Below, piece by piece: positions 36,200 through 47,562 of a DNA stretch of 64,000 nt. Every line of letters begins with the position of its first letter. Within the stretch, counting starts at the first letter, position 1. This DNA is from Dryococelus australis. Lineage: Eukaryota > Arthropoda > Insecta > Phasmatodea > Phasmatidae. The DNA lies in the NCBI GenBank assembly GCA_029891345.1, contig CM056994.1, positions 63,247,751-63,311,750 of the forward strand, given 5' to 3'. A program made the position numbers and the translations under genes. Under the pieces are notes generated by a model, which did not search any database, was not told where the DNA came from, and saw only the letters and a program-made list of their open reading frames with translations.

Positions 36200-38186
36200 T
36201 ATTAATTTTTTTTTTATACTTTTTTGGGATTAATGTAATTTATTCTGTGTTGGGAACTTGGTGATAATAGCAACTTACACTTATTTTATATATTTCAATT
36301 TTAATTATTTATAAATTCAAGTTGTTCAACAGTAGCAATGATCACCGTAAGGTGATGTAACATATTTTTCCTTTATTAGTAAGCTAAGGACTCGTAGTTG
36401 GCTGTTGTGAAATGGTGCAATGTAGGTATATAGGAGGATCTTGCCATGGCAATGTGATGAGATACGTACTATCCTTTGTTGCAAGGGCTCCAGAGTCATA
36501 GCAGTATGTGTTTGTGCTAATTTTAGATATTATCGCATCAGGCAATGCCCCGATTGGGCAGTTTTTCTTGGTGCAATAAAGCTTTCAGAAGATACTTAAT
36601 GATAGACACTGCCTTCATCATGCCCCAGTGACAGTAACAAAACAGAGCGAAGGTGATGGGCGCTTGAAGAGAACAGAACATACGAGTCGCAAATATCATT
36701 CATACCGGTATCAGGAGTGACCTATCTTTCTTTTAAATCATTTTTCAGACTAACCTACAAACTACTAAATTATTTCTGCTGGTGTGAGGGGTCATTCAAA
36801 GTGCTGGGAGAATGTTTGTTTTTTCTCCCATCTTCGTAAATATCCCTGCAATGTAAATGTTTTTGACTGCAGAATAATTTATACTGCAATTCTTTTATCG
36901 TTCCTGCTTCTGTTTGTTGTGGAAGTATTTTGTTGTGCCACTCCTGTGATTGAACTGCATAGTATAATAAAACCCAGTGTAACTGCATTTCTGGCTCGTC
37001 TGATTATTTTATTTTGGCACATTTATAAACATGAGTCTCAAGTGTTCAGATACGATTGAGTTAGACAAACTAATGTTTGACTTGTGCGACACCTAACACT
37101 TCCTGTAAAATTACAATCTTTCTGCACCACCTTCATGATGGCATCGACCGCACTATGCTGCCATGCTATTTCAGAATGGAAACGCTTGTTCAAGCATCAG
37201 TCTCCCAGATAATTTTGTAGTTTTGTATTTTTTGTCTTGTGCTCTTGTGTTGTAAAAATCATAATACAAAAATGTGTTCAAAGTGATAACATAGGTCATC
37301 AACTTTAGTGAATTAAATCCAAAACATGAACAAAAATATGAAATCCAAGAGAAATATTGTAATTATGTTGTCAATAAATAGAAATCTGAAAAAATCCAAG
37401 TGAAATCTAAATGACACTAAGTGGAGAAAAGCAAAATCTATGTGTTATTATAGCACCAGACAATCAAAAACATACTTAGCAACAAATGAAACTTCTTACA
37501 TATAATAACGGGAACAAGATAGGTGAACAAGTAGGGAAGAAAAAGGTTAGGTAGAGGATGACTTTTTTTAAACTAATGGCATGATTGACAGGTCAGCAAC
37601 CTTGCTCATGCACAGCCCACTAGTGATGATAAATTCTAATGATCCTGCCCCCCCCTTTTTTTTTTTTCCCTCATCAAACTTGTGATGCAGCAGCTAAGGG
37701 TAGTAACCATAAACCCCTATTCATTTTTAATGTTCCCAGCTTACAACTGTGTTTTAATGTTTTTTCACGCAGTTTCTCAAAATCTGTCTATGAATGAGGT
37801 GTCTATAAAAACTGGGTGCTGTAAAATCAAGGTTTGGCATTATTATTTAAATTTTTTGTCGTATGATTTTTTTCCCCCTATCTTTCTGTATTTGTTGAAT
37901 GTCAGCCTTTTTTTGTTTTTACAGTCAAACAGACTGGGTGGCATTTTAAATTTCCTAATTAGTTACATAAAAATATTAATCTCCTTTCTGTGCAAGAATT
38001 GGGGGGTGGCTCAGTGAGTATTGTGTTCTTGTGATTTATAAGCAGAGATATGTATGTCAGGAAATATTATCAATCACGACTGTAAAAGATAATCACCCAG
38101 CGTCAAACGTAGGTATGAATTATTTTCATAAAAAACTAGAGGTAGTGTTTCTGTGCAGACACTCTTAGGAATGTGTTATGTTGCAG
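36200..38186. other. intron sequence; no gene seen
   Basis: AT-rich, with a short GC-richer patch at about 36380-36720 of unknown nature and a poly-C/T run at about 37648-37668. GGGGTGGCTCAGTGAGTA at about 38006 resembles a Pol III A box, but no B box follows. Confidence 0.5.
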
Positions 38187-38390
38187 AACGGTAACTATGC
38201 CTGTGGCATCACAGATGCTGGTTGCAGCTCCACAGCCAGAGTCAGAGCTGGACCAAATGTTCAGTGGGCTGGGCCTGGATGGCTTTGTGAGGAATGGCAT
38301 CTCGCCTACCTCAACTCCTGGCCCACCCCCCATCGCTATAGCGACGTCTGCCCCAGCCTCCAGCACCCTCAGCATCCAGGAGAAACAGCG
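38187..38390 (+). CDS. SCYL2: SCYL2 penultimate exon
   Basis: This exon encodes 68 residues of the low-complexity C-terminal tail of SCYL2. Seen: an acidic ELDQMFSGLGLDGF segment, a Pro/Ser/Thr-rich stretch (GISPTSTPGPPP) and the start of a basic helix, TLSIEKQR-like (read LSIQEKQR). The acceptor is TTATGTTGCAG before 38187 and the donor is CAGCG|GTAATC after 38390. The first base completes the Arg codon opened at 3884-3885, and the final CG is completed by the C at 47563, so frame is kept through both introns. The tail is expected to be disordered and to carry trafficking-adaptor contacts; I infer this from the family, not from a diagnostic motif here. Confidence 0.9.
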
Positions 38391-39074
38391 GTAATCTCCT
38401 CTCTCTCACTTCTATATGCCTGAATTTGGATTGACTGGGTCTCTAACATAATGCAGGGGGAAGTAATGGAGTAGCACTAGAGTTTTGCTAGTATCAAGGA
38501 AGAATTAGCATGTTGGAAAAATTGCATCAGTTTATCTGATTATAATCAAATCAGCAAATAAACAACCTTGGAACATGCCTGGTTTTGTCAACACACTTTG
38601 AGACATGTTTTAAATGTGTGTACTGGTTGATTCTATATTGATTTGCTTCTTACTTCATTACAGGCACAGTTGTTCAATTGAGTATTTCTTAAAGTTAAAT
38701 CAAATGTTCATGTAATTAATCAGTGTGTGATGTGTAATATACTAAGGGCAAACTGAGTTAAAAATAATATTGTGTAACTGTATGATGTGTAAAGTGTGCA
38801 GAATTTTAGTAACCTGTTTTTTCCAAAAAATGTAACTATCTCACGTACCCTGGAGTCAGGCATTTTTTTTGCAGAAGATGTAGCATTCAGTGGCTACAAG
38901 AATCTTCTCTGGAAGATTGGGTAGTGGAGAGTGTGTTGTTGGGAAACAGGTTTTTGTTAACAGAGATTAATGTAGAAATTTTGATATTTTTGGGAGCAGC
39001 TTAGGTATTCAAATTAAATTTTCTTTCTTGTGTGGTTTTAATTTAGATTTCAAGTAATCAATGTTAATAAGTGT

Positions 39075-41040
39075 TGACGCATGACCTACCTCGAGAGGTA
39101 GTGGTTAGGCGTAGTGGGCCACTTAGTGGTAGGGTTCCATCGGGTTCAAGGGGAGTCAAACGCCAGAGTGAGGCGACTGGATGTAGATTCCTGCCCAGGG
39201 AGTTCTAATTTCCTCACTATCAGGATTACCAATAAACGGGATGCTAGCTATCCTGGAGAAATTATGTGGCGATGTAATTATGCGATCTTGGGGGTGAAGG
39301 CGTATGATCTGGCTGAGGAGATTTCGACAGGACGGGTGGGTTGACGTGTGGGAACGAAATCTAACAAGGGTGGTGCCGCACATGTCTTGGAGACTGCCTT
39401 GGACAGGAGTCGAACCCATACTGTCTTGCCTGATGCTAGCTTTACTAAACAAAAGTACAGGAGCTCTATATCTGCTGGGTGTTTAACCCGGATGAGCTTG
39501 CCCGAGTTGAGTTTGACGTCGTAGGAGCCTGACTAAGCACGTTGTCTGCAGGAGTAGCGCATACTATAGGCTGTGACTGCTCTACTATGTAGACATAATC
39601 TCCTGTCGGATACCTGGGCCAACAGGTGCCTAAATTGTGGTCCAGCAGGGATGCGTGCTCAAGGGAAACGAAGGGTGAGATAGGCTGAGGGACGGCTTCG
39701 TTACTCTGTGGCAGGGGTTCCGCCTCTAATGAGTTCTTACAATGGTGTCAGCCACCTCGGCTCTTGCTAGGGCGCGGCATTCTTTATGCCATTGTATACT
39801 CTGGGTTCCACCTCTCCTGCTATACATCAGATCCCTTGTCAATACACTGAAATACCCACCGTATATCTCCAACGAGAGTGAATTACCTGGTACCAAAATA
39901 ATAATTAAATACAGACACTAGGGAACACTAGGTGACTAATTAAAATGATGGTAAACTTGACAACTATGTTAGAAGTAATATTTATTACGTGATAAGGAAA
40001 CTGGAGAGTCCCGGCTAATAGTAAAAAAATTACAATCAATATATTAGCTGACTGGCTAAACACTTTAACGATTAATGAATATTACATGAACGAATAGGCC
40101 AAGGCGAGCCTAGAGAAATATTAATTATAAAAATCGCAAATTATTCTGACAAAAATCTATGGTAGTAAACACACTTTTACAGCGTACCAGAATTTACCGG
40201 AAGTTTATCAGGATGGTAAACTAAGACGTGCCGGCTTGTAACCTCAGAGTCACTGAATTCGACTGGTTGAGGAGAGCCGTTTGCAAGCTGCTGGAGGCTG
40301 CAGTTCTTCACAGTATGTGGAGTGGATGATGCGCTGTGTTGCAGGTTGCGGAGAGGAGAGAGAGAGAGTCCTTGCAGACTGAGAGAGCCTTGTCCAAGCT
40401 GAGGAAGTCTTAGCAGACAAGAGTCCTTTCAGACTAGGAAAGGAGAGTCTTTGCAGACTGAGGTAGGGAAGTCTTTGCAGACTGAAGAGAGTTTTTGCAG
40501 ACTCGGTAGTGCTCACGTTCTCTTCTGCCGGCGAGCCCGGCATCTCTGCCGGTGCTGGAAGCTGGACTTCTATTTATTTGATGTCTTCTCATATCAGCAG
40601 TTTTTCAGGGTGCGGGAGGAAGCGTAGCCTTCCAACACGGGGGTGTGTTATCTGGGGTGCAGGAGCACCTCACATTTCTTATCGCCCCGCTTGGAGTGAC
40701 GACAAATTAAAACGCCTGTTCCTGAGGCGGGCCAGTCATGACTTCACAAGGCCACGGGGGTGCTACCATCTCTGGGGTTGATAAGAACTTCTTCCAGGGC
40801 TAAGCGACGAGTAGAAGACTATCGCAAATATTTATTTATTTCACGGGGGTGCCTTTTGCGTGCAGAAATTTGGGCAGGTAATGGGGATTGTAACTACGTA
40901 GATAATTTACAATTATTTATTCGGCTGCCCAGGCTTGTGGGATCGCCTTGATCTTCCCCCTGAGCGCGGGTGGCTCGTAGATGGGGTGAAGTCGCCCGTA
41001 GAGTGCACATTCGCACAGCGCAGTATGTTGGCATGCGTCA
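39075..41040 (-). repeat. solo LTR (Gypsy-type), minus orientation
   Basis: The plus strand begins TGACGCATGACC and ends GGCATGCGTCA, so termini are inverted TGACGCATG/CATGCGTCA like the Gypsy A LTRs. Read on the minus strand, CAAATAAATAGAAG (about 40570) serves as TATA region and is followed by at least six imperfect 20-25-bp units of the type CAGTCTGCAAAGACTCTC (40375-40506). No internal coding sequence adjoins. Flanks GTGT (left) and GTAT (right) are only a near-match for a 4-bp duplication. Confidence 0.7.
40375..40506 (-). repeat. tandem repeats downstream of LTR TATA box
   Basis: Units such as GAGAGTCTTTGCAGACTGAG and GGAAGTCTTTGCAGACTGAA (plus strand) repeat about six times with indels. 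Each has a small inverted core, AGTC..GACT. The minus-strand LTR at 57.8-57.9 kb has the same kind of array in the same place. Confidence 0.75.
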
Positions 41041-41046
41041 GTATAA

Positions 41047-41300
41047 ACTAGGGGTGGGAAATTTGATTTCTTGATTCCTCGATTACCTCGATTTTTGCTG
41101 TAATCGACATAATCAAGAATCAAGAGGAAGTATGAATTTATGAATTTTTTATTATTTTGATTATTATTGCAGTATATAAGTTTGTAGTTTAATAATTAGG
41201 CCTGTGCAAATATTCAGATTTTCGAATACTGTTCCGAATAATTAAATATTCGTTTTTGATTTGATGTTGAATATAAATACTTCTAATTTTTGGTTATTCT
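41047..41300. mobile_element. hAT-like terminal sequences
   Basis: TAGGGGTGGGAAATTTGATTTCTTGATTCCTCGATT at 41050 and TTAGGCCTGTGCAAATATTCAGATTTTCGAATA at 41197 both have the TAGgGgTGnG + A/T-rich alternating form of hAT termini. No matching far ends or transposase were found, so these are only candidate MITE/hAT ends next to the solo LTR. Confidence 0.35.
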
Positions 41301-42740
41301 ATTTTTTTCGAAGTGTGAATGTGGATATTTAGAAACAGTAGTTTCAGACCCAAAAGAACATTACCTACGGTATTTACCAGAAAGGAAGACGAGGTTTTTT
41401 GACAGAAAAGCATAATAAGAAGTTAGGGGTAGTCTACAATTCGGGAATTGTCTTAAATGCAAATACTAGGCGATTTTGACAAAGGCTTTTCAAGCTTAAA
41501 TATAGTGTGTCCTATGGTTGTACATATTTTTGTAGTGCTGAGACTGTACCTGTCAACTTTGACAAGGGTCCCCTTATCTGATGTCACCTGGCTGGCTGTA
41601 AAGAGGAAGCGCCCCATCATAAAGAGGAAGTGCATTGCTGGGAAGCAAAATGGCTCAAGTCACGAATAGGTATATAACACCCACAAAACTTTTACGGTGT
41701 AAGAAAAATGCTGCTATCATACAGCCAGGTTAAACCTATTTCATTGTGATTAGTTTTTCTTTAAAAGTAAATCAAATATATCATATTATTCATTTAATAG
41801 CATTTCTTCTTAAAGGGTTTATCATAAATTAATGAAAAAATATTTCAACCTAAATAATTTATTCAGCACATCACAGGTGTAGTCTTGAATTCAGGTATAA
41901 ATATTTTTCCATCAAAAAATTTTTTTTCTGAAGCAGGTGACTTAGATTCAGGGTCATCTTCCTTTCTGGTAAATACGGTATTCATATTCCCAGTATTGAA
42001 GCATTTGCAGTAGATTTTTGTTAAGTATTCAATAACGTTTTGCAGTACAAAGCACTTATTCCATGAAAAGGACTACATAAATTCAATTTGCGCTTGGACG
42101 CTTTTCAGTTATATGTACTGGGAAGTATTAAAACAATTTATAATTCCAAATTAATTTATTTCAAAAGACAGTTTTATGACCCATTACAGTCATTGTAAAG
42201 TAATTAATAGTTTGTGACTTAATGGTTTTAAAAAAATTCTTGGCTAGAAAATGCAAAAATCATTCAATTTTTAAGGAATAGTGAAGTGAGAGTCGTTACT
42301 GAAAGGTTGAGGATTTATATTTCATCTTTGACTCACTTGTTTATATGTATCTTTAAATAAAGGCTGTGCAACATTAATTTTCCTGGTGACATTGCTGCAA
42401 GTTATATGCTCTTCAGGGTAAAGTGAGCACTTTTGAAAGCCCTCTCATTTGGAATAATAATCAATAAATATATTTTATTTTAGCCTTAGACGTTAACTTC
42501 CAAGTGCGGTCAAATATACACACTGTGTTTATTACTTGCATGACAATATTTACTGTAAAAGGTGGTTGAAGGATCAGAAACAGCTGAAAATAAAAAGTAA
42601 CTAGGGCCTCAGCATTGCTTAATTTACCGTAAACAGCGTATAGAGGCAGTTATAGCACATATCATATATGCACATGGTATTGGCAAATTACAAGCATTGT
42701 TTTGGAACCAGAATGAAACTGTGCCAAGTAATTTGAGAGG
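41300..42740. other. AT-rich intron sequence; no gene seen
   Basis: No supported feature. Frames of 60-70 codons near 41450-41670 have no family resemblance or splice context. Confidence 0.5.
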
Positions 42741-42847
42741 CTTGTCCCCTATGTGTTGACACTACTTGGCTCCCTGTGATTTACAGGATGATTAGTAGGG
42801 TTCGAGTTACCTCTTTGGCACAGACTACGGGCACCTTGGGTGTCGAG

Positions 42848-42882
42848 GGTTGAAACCTCAAGTAAGACTTGAGGTTTCAACC
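42848..42882. repeat. perfect 16-bp inverted repeat (hairpin)
   Basis: GGTTGAAACCTCAAGT, loop AAG, then ACTTGAGGTTTCAACC: 16 paired bases without mismatch, extended by three more pairs if G-T wobble is allowed. Confidence 0.85.
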
Positions 42883-43843
42883 TTTTCTCTATTCTATCTT
42901 TCTCTGCAGCCGTAAGGCTGATGCATTGTCGGGGGTAATTTTGAGGCTGCACTCTGTCTTACCAGTATAGCTGTGTTGTCCTATGCAGCAGGGGAGGGGT
43001 AGGAGGTGTCACTGTTCTTCCCAGGGGAGAGGTGTCTGCTAGTGATGGCAGCTGCGATATAGGTGGTATGATGAGGCGGTGGTCCCTCCTGTTCCAGCCC
43101 CACCCCTGCCGCCCCATAGAAAGAAGGGGGCAAAGCAATAATGACCAGCAATCTACTAAACGGAGTTTACAGATGAATATGCCAGTCAAGTTGTCGGATA
43201 GATAGCAAGATTTTATTTTGCGTAAAACAGACACACTGCCTGAGTCTGTACCCAGCAAGTTAGGGGCCTTAAGGGTGGGATCAAATACCAATGTTACTAG
43301 ATGCATAAACCCACTGATGATCCTGATAGTTACGGACTTTAGGCATCGAACACAAGTGCTCAAGATGCCCCTTGAGTGATAAACACCAGCACTTAGCTGT
43401 TTATGGCTCCTGTTGGGGTTGCGCCAGCATCAGGTTGAGGTTAGATCAGCTGGGTGGCCCTTCACGGGCTCTCAGCTGGTTCTCGCCGGCGTGATGGTCT
43501 CTTCTGGCGGATTCTCTTTGCTCTAGGACTTTCGGATGCTAGCGGTAGGGCTGGAACGAGGGTCCCAGTAGGCGACCTATCCCTTTAGGTCGCCGGCATC
43601 AACTGACGTTTGGATGGCGCATCACCACATATATCTTTGTTTCGAGCTTCATGCGCCACTGCCACAAACACTGAGTGCAACCCCTTCCTTACTCTGCCAC
43701 TGCATGGCCATGTATGCTCGCTGCCGGGCTGTCTGGCTTTGTGGCAATGTGCCTTGCGGGGCTACTAGGTTGCAGCGGGTTTCATCACTGCCCACTGAGG
43801 CGTGGAACATACAGACTCGTGTGCTATTCTTGTGTTGGGAGTG

Positions 43844-43899
43844 TTGATTTGCAATGCCGGGGTTATGACAGTGGCGCTTTAGAATAAAAGCAGTATGCA
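43844..43899 (+). repeat. direct repeat copy 1 flanking element C
   Basis: GTTGATTTGCAATG...GGCGCTTTAGAATAAAAGCAGTAT; about 82% identical by eye to 47275-47331. The last 22 bases (GCGCTTTAGAATAAAAGCAGTAT, minus one) are identical and include AATAAA on the plus strand. Confidence 0.65.
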
Positions 43900-45554
43900 G
43901 CATGTGTAAATCCCCCCCCCCAGGTCGATGTGATGCTGACACACCCATCTTCACATCTGCTTTTGGTTGTGCTTCTGTCTTCTCCTCGTCTGCAGTTTTC
44001 TCTTCACGTGCTGCGTTCCTGCTTCTAATGCAGTGCTCCATCTGTGCATGCTGCATGGTCAGCTAGTGCTAATCTCCTCTTCTCGTTCTGGCTAACTGCT
44101 GTCATTTGCTGCTCAGGGTCATGCCCCCCAAACCAGTTTATTCTGGTATGCTGGCCTGGCTACTAATGGGATTGTTACCCCTCGGCTCTGCGGGAACAAA
44201 CATTGGGCTGAAGGTATGGTTATTACAATGTACATTTTTCACTCAAACAACATCGCAGGCTGTATTGGGGATAGAAGTCAAAACTTCAAAGTCTACTGTG
44301 TGGTTAAAATTTTCATTCACTCAGTCCATGGTGTTTGGGGTGGGCACAAAAGCTAGACGGACTGTCATAATGCCTAATTCCACCATGGATAACCTCTTTT
44401 GAAATCTTCACATTGGTATGCTACACTAATCTATACAATAACTAAGCTCGCTAGGCAGGGTAACAAATTCGTCTCGGGCACACTTAAATAATTATGTACA
44501 TACTCAAACCCTTTTATCAATACTTGCCCTAAATGATCTATCCATATCACCGTAGTTATAAACTTGTCATGTCTTCTCTGCGTATGCCGTCCTGGTAAAG
44601 TGGAAGCTTTCTTGAAAACAGGAAAAACAGTTTGTGTGGCGGATGGTCGGTAATTGACAAGCTGCCTGGCAGCAGTCATGTGTAGTGACATGGGTTTCTT
44701 TTTACAATATGGGTGGCACACAGGCCATTCAAAGGAAAAACGCTCCTATCTTACTGGACTGGAAACTCTGTTCCTGAGTTAAAAACTCATTTCATGAAAT
44801 TTTTGCCGCTTGCATGAGCGATCTTACAGTGAGCTGAAAGAAAAAACATAGTTACACTGGCAAGAAATATAGTTACAATTTGGCTGATGGCCTAGAGTTT
44901 CATAAACTGAACAGGTAATAAAGGCGTGGGCCTTGTGCAAAGCTAGGTAAGGTCTCTTTCCTGGTTTGTCTTGCATACTCATACTCTTCGTTAGACTGGT
45001 ACCATCATCGGGCCATTTGGGCACTGGGACGTCCGGCCCTTTATACTAGTGCCGGGGATGCTCGTTGCACTTATGGTCGGTGTCAGGCCAGGCTCCCCAT
45101 CACAGTTTTCTCAGTGGGCGACACGAGGCAAACAGACTTACCTCATGCAACACAGAGTATGTCACAGGGATGTTATAACCAGGACGTTCTCGATAGAAGT
45201 CTGGCTGATCTTTATCTCTGTCTTGGCAGCTAGGCCAATGCTAGATTCACCTGGCCTCGTTCAGCTCCATCATCTGCTTAGGAAGCCCCTCGCCCTGCAC
45301 TGGGTCCTGGACAGCGTGTGAGGGGAAGGGTCCCCTTGCTTTCGTCTCGTCGTGGTGTCATCTTCAGACTGCTGCATGCTTTCATTGTGTTGGCTATGAT
45401 ACCCTGGTACTTCCTCGCTTTCTCCGTACTCGTTTGGTTTTAGTCTTCATCTGCGTTCAGTCGTAAGGGGCATCTTCGTGTTGCCTCATACTCATTGCTT
45501 GTTTCATTCCACACTCTTATCTTCCATGCTTCATTGTTAGAGGTTTCCATCTTC

Positions 45555-45557
45555 TTC

Positions 45558-45594
<37 letters not shown>

Positions 45595-45975
45595 TCCCCC
45601 CCCCCCCCCCACCTCTTGCTCGCTTCGACCCACCTTCTCCCTCTCATACGCTCTTTGTCTCCATTCGCTTCCTTGCTCTCCCCTTCTTGCTTGCAGCCAC
45701 TCGCTCTCTTGCTCTCCCTTACTTGTTAACTTGCTCTCTCCTCGCTCGCTTTCACCTCCTCTCTCACATACCCCTCTTCATTCTTTCTCTCTTACTATCT
45801 CGCCCTCCCTTTCATATTCACTTCCACTCGCTCTCTTGCTCGCTTCAACTTGTTGCTATCCCCTCCTCTTTTGCTTGCTCTTTCTTGCTCGCTGTTACTC
45901 ACCCTCTTGCTCCACCCTTCTTGCTCACTTCCATCTCTTCTCACTCTCCCTTCCTCGTTTACTCTCTCCATCTCA
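45555..45975. repeat. CT microsatellite, poly-C and decayed CTCGCTCTCTTGCTC minisatellite
   Basis: (CT)14 at 45561-45588, poly-C at 45596-45610, then some 360 bp of words such as CTCGCTCTCTTGCTC, TTCTTGCTCACTTCC and CCTCGCTCGCTTTCA. It generates a long plus-strand open frame rich in Leu, Ser, Phe and Pro, which I regard as spurious. Confidence 0.8.
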
Positions 45976-46249
45976 CTGCATGCTGGAAGGGGGGTATGGT
46001 TCGTCAGCTATTCCTTCTCCCACTTGGCGGCTACGCATCACTCCTCGTTGTGGGAGCAGTCTTTTTACTTCTGTTTTATAGTGTGGGGAAAGGGAGGTAC
46101 GTTTGCATCTGGCTATTCTCCCTCCTCTTGTTCTCTCTTGCTCACTTGAACTTTCGGGTTGTCTGTGAAAAGTTCTTGTTGGAGCCCCTGGTACCCTTAC
46201 TGGCCGGCGAGGTTGCTCTGGTGTCCTTAGGACTGGAACTGAGGTAGGG

Positions 46250-47150
46250 CTTCATTGGGGTAAGGGCACTGGTGGCTGGACAGTTTTATCCCTTTTGCCC
46301 TCTATCTCCACCTTATTGTCCACCATCTGGTGGTCTAGTGGTATCCTGCAGGTTTCCTCTGGGTCATCCCACAGTGACAATGCTAAGATCCCAGTTGTGT
46401 TAGGTATTTGTAATAGGGTCCTAAGCTGGTTGGCTACTAATTTGTGGTTCACCTCCTCACTGCTAATTTCTTGTTGTATCTGTGGGTTTGCTGGGGCTTC
46501 CCAGTTAATAGCCATTCTACCCTACTTTCGTAAATATAATCGCTGTTCGCAATTGATTATACAGGTTTGGTTTGTTAGCCATGGTTGTCTGAGGATAACC
46601 TCTTCCCCTAAATGGGGGCACAAAAGAATTTGGTTTCTATTGTTCCTACCTACGTCGACACTGGCAAAGTGACAGTTCTTCTATGGCCAGTCGTGACTCG
46701 TGCTGGGCCATTTAGATTATTCAGGAGCATTCCTTTATCTGGGTTTTCTGTTTGGGTGTTAGTAGCTGGCTTTGAATAAAGTTCCCTGTTGGGGCGGTTC
46801 CAGAATGGCATTAAGACGGGGGTTGTTTATTCAGACCCCAATCCAAAGTGTGCATGATCCAGGCCTCTGATCGCTCAAGGTTTGGAGTGTTTCCACCCTA
46901 TCACTTATGCCAGGGGCGAACTGCACTTCAACGTCCCGGCTGCAGCATTTCCCGTCTGCCTGCTTCTCATTATTCTGGCAGCTCTCCTGTCCTGTTACAA
47001 GGGGGGAAACTATGTCAGCACTAGTCTGGTACTTGGTGGCTTTCTCCCTAGTGGCTGCGATGCGGGCTTTCACCGTGGGACAGTTGAGGTGTAGGTGCCT
47101 CTCTGGGCAATACCAACACCTTGGCAAGAATTTCTCCTCTTCACTCATAG
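46250..47150 (-). pseudogene. Gypsy Gag-protease fragment (element C)
   Basis: On the minus strand from about 47148 a frame reads EEEKFLPRCWYCPERHLHLNCP, with a C-x2-C-x3-H-x4-C zinc knuckle homologous to the damaged one of Gypsy A. After a gap, at about 46625-46540, GEEVILRQPWLTNQ matches FEVVILGCPWLRQQ of the Gypsy A protease, and VNWDH/INWEAPA follows in both. The active-site DSA/DTG segment was not clearly seen. It lies antisense to SCYL2 and ends about 400 bp before its last exon. Confidence 0.75.
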
Positions 47151-47274
47151 TGGGTTTTCCATTCTCTGTTGTTCACACTGGGTGGGCGCCTGGGGTGGCG
47201 GGCGACAGGTTTGCCTGACTATCTGCCTTTTCCTGCTCTTGCTATGAACTCTATGTGCTAGTCTCTCATTGGGG

Positions 47275-47331
47275 GTGCTGGTTTGCGATGGTGGGAGTAT
47301 GCCAGCAGCGCTTTAGAATAAAAGCAGTATA
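47275..47331 (+). repeat. direct repeat copy 2 flanking element C
   Basis: GCTGGTTTGCGATG...AGCGCTTTAGAATAAAAGCAGTAT, partner of 43844-43899, 3.4 kb away in the same orientation. Could be LTR remnants of the minus-strand element between them. Lies about 230 bp upstream of the SCYL2 last exon. Confidence 0.65.
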
Positions 47332-47562
47332 CTGCACGCCTCAGTGTTTTTATAAAATCTTTAGTTCATGGATTCTCAATAAGGCATATATGTGCTGCTC
47401 TAATATAAAAATGCCCCTCCTTCTAGCTTGATTGCTTGTTATTCCTCCTATCCTTTCCCCTCATACTGTATCTTGAAAGGTTTGCTCAATTATGACATAT
47501 TAACTGACATTGTAGAGTGTGTTTGTTTTGTCTTTTGATTTTTGCAACATGTATGTTGGCAG

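Larger units (their letters stand above)
42740..46240 (-). other. decayed repeat block, probably minus-strand LTR element remains
   Basis: GC-richer than the surrounding intron. GATGCCGGCGACCTAAAGGGATAGGTCGCCTACTGGGAC (minus strand, about 43565-43605; in pieces) resembles the AGGTCGCCTACACCTGG block of the Gypsy LTRs. A stretch at 43844-43899 repeats at 47275-47331 in the same orientation on the far side of the Gag-protease fragment. Most reading frames here are incidental. I could not trace RT, RNase H or integrase. Confidence 0.45.
38391..47562 (+). other. SCYL2 intron, 9.2 kb
   Basis: The intron is bounded by CAGCG|GTAATC and TTGGCAG|C, and CG|C restores an Arg codon. It contains a minus-strand LTR (39075-41040), hAT-like termini near 41050-41300, a perfect short hairpin at 42848, a GC-richer decayed block at about 42740-47340 with a Gypsy Gag-protease fragment, and a decayed CT-rich minisatellite. 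Confidence 0.88.

Noticed and set aside
38005..38085. Possible tRNA gene or SINE from GGTGGCTCAGTGAGTA
   Set aside because: Only an A-box-like word is present; no B box and no cloverleaf pairing.
42959..43363. Minus-strand open frame of 134 codons
   Set aside because: Lies in the decayed GC-richer repeat block; residues show no domain pattern. Probably incidental to repeat sequence.
43649..44056. Minus-strand open frame of 135 codons
   Set aside because: Within the remains between direct repeats; no Gag, Pol or other domain recognised, and it crosses a poly-C run.
45495..46247. Long plus-strand open frame of 250 codons
   Set aside because: It runs through a CT microsatellite, poly-C and a decayed CTCGCTCTCTTGCTC repeat, giving Leu/Ser/Phe-rich low-complexity peptide. 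Pyrimidine repeats lack stops, so openness is not evidence of coding.
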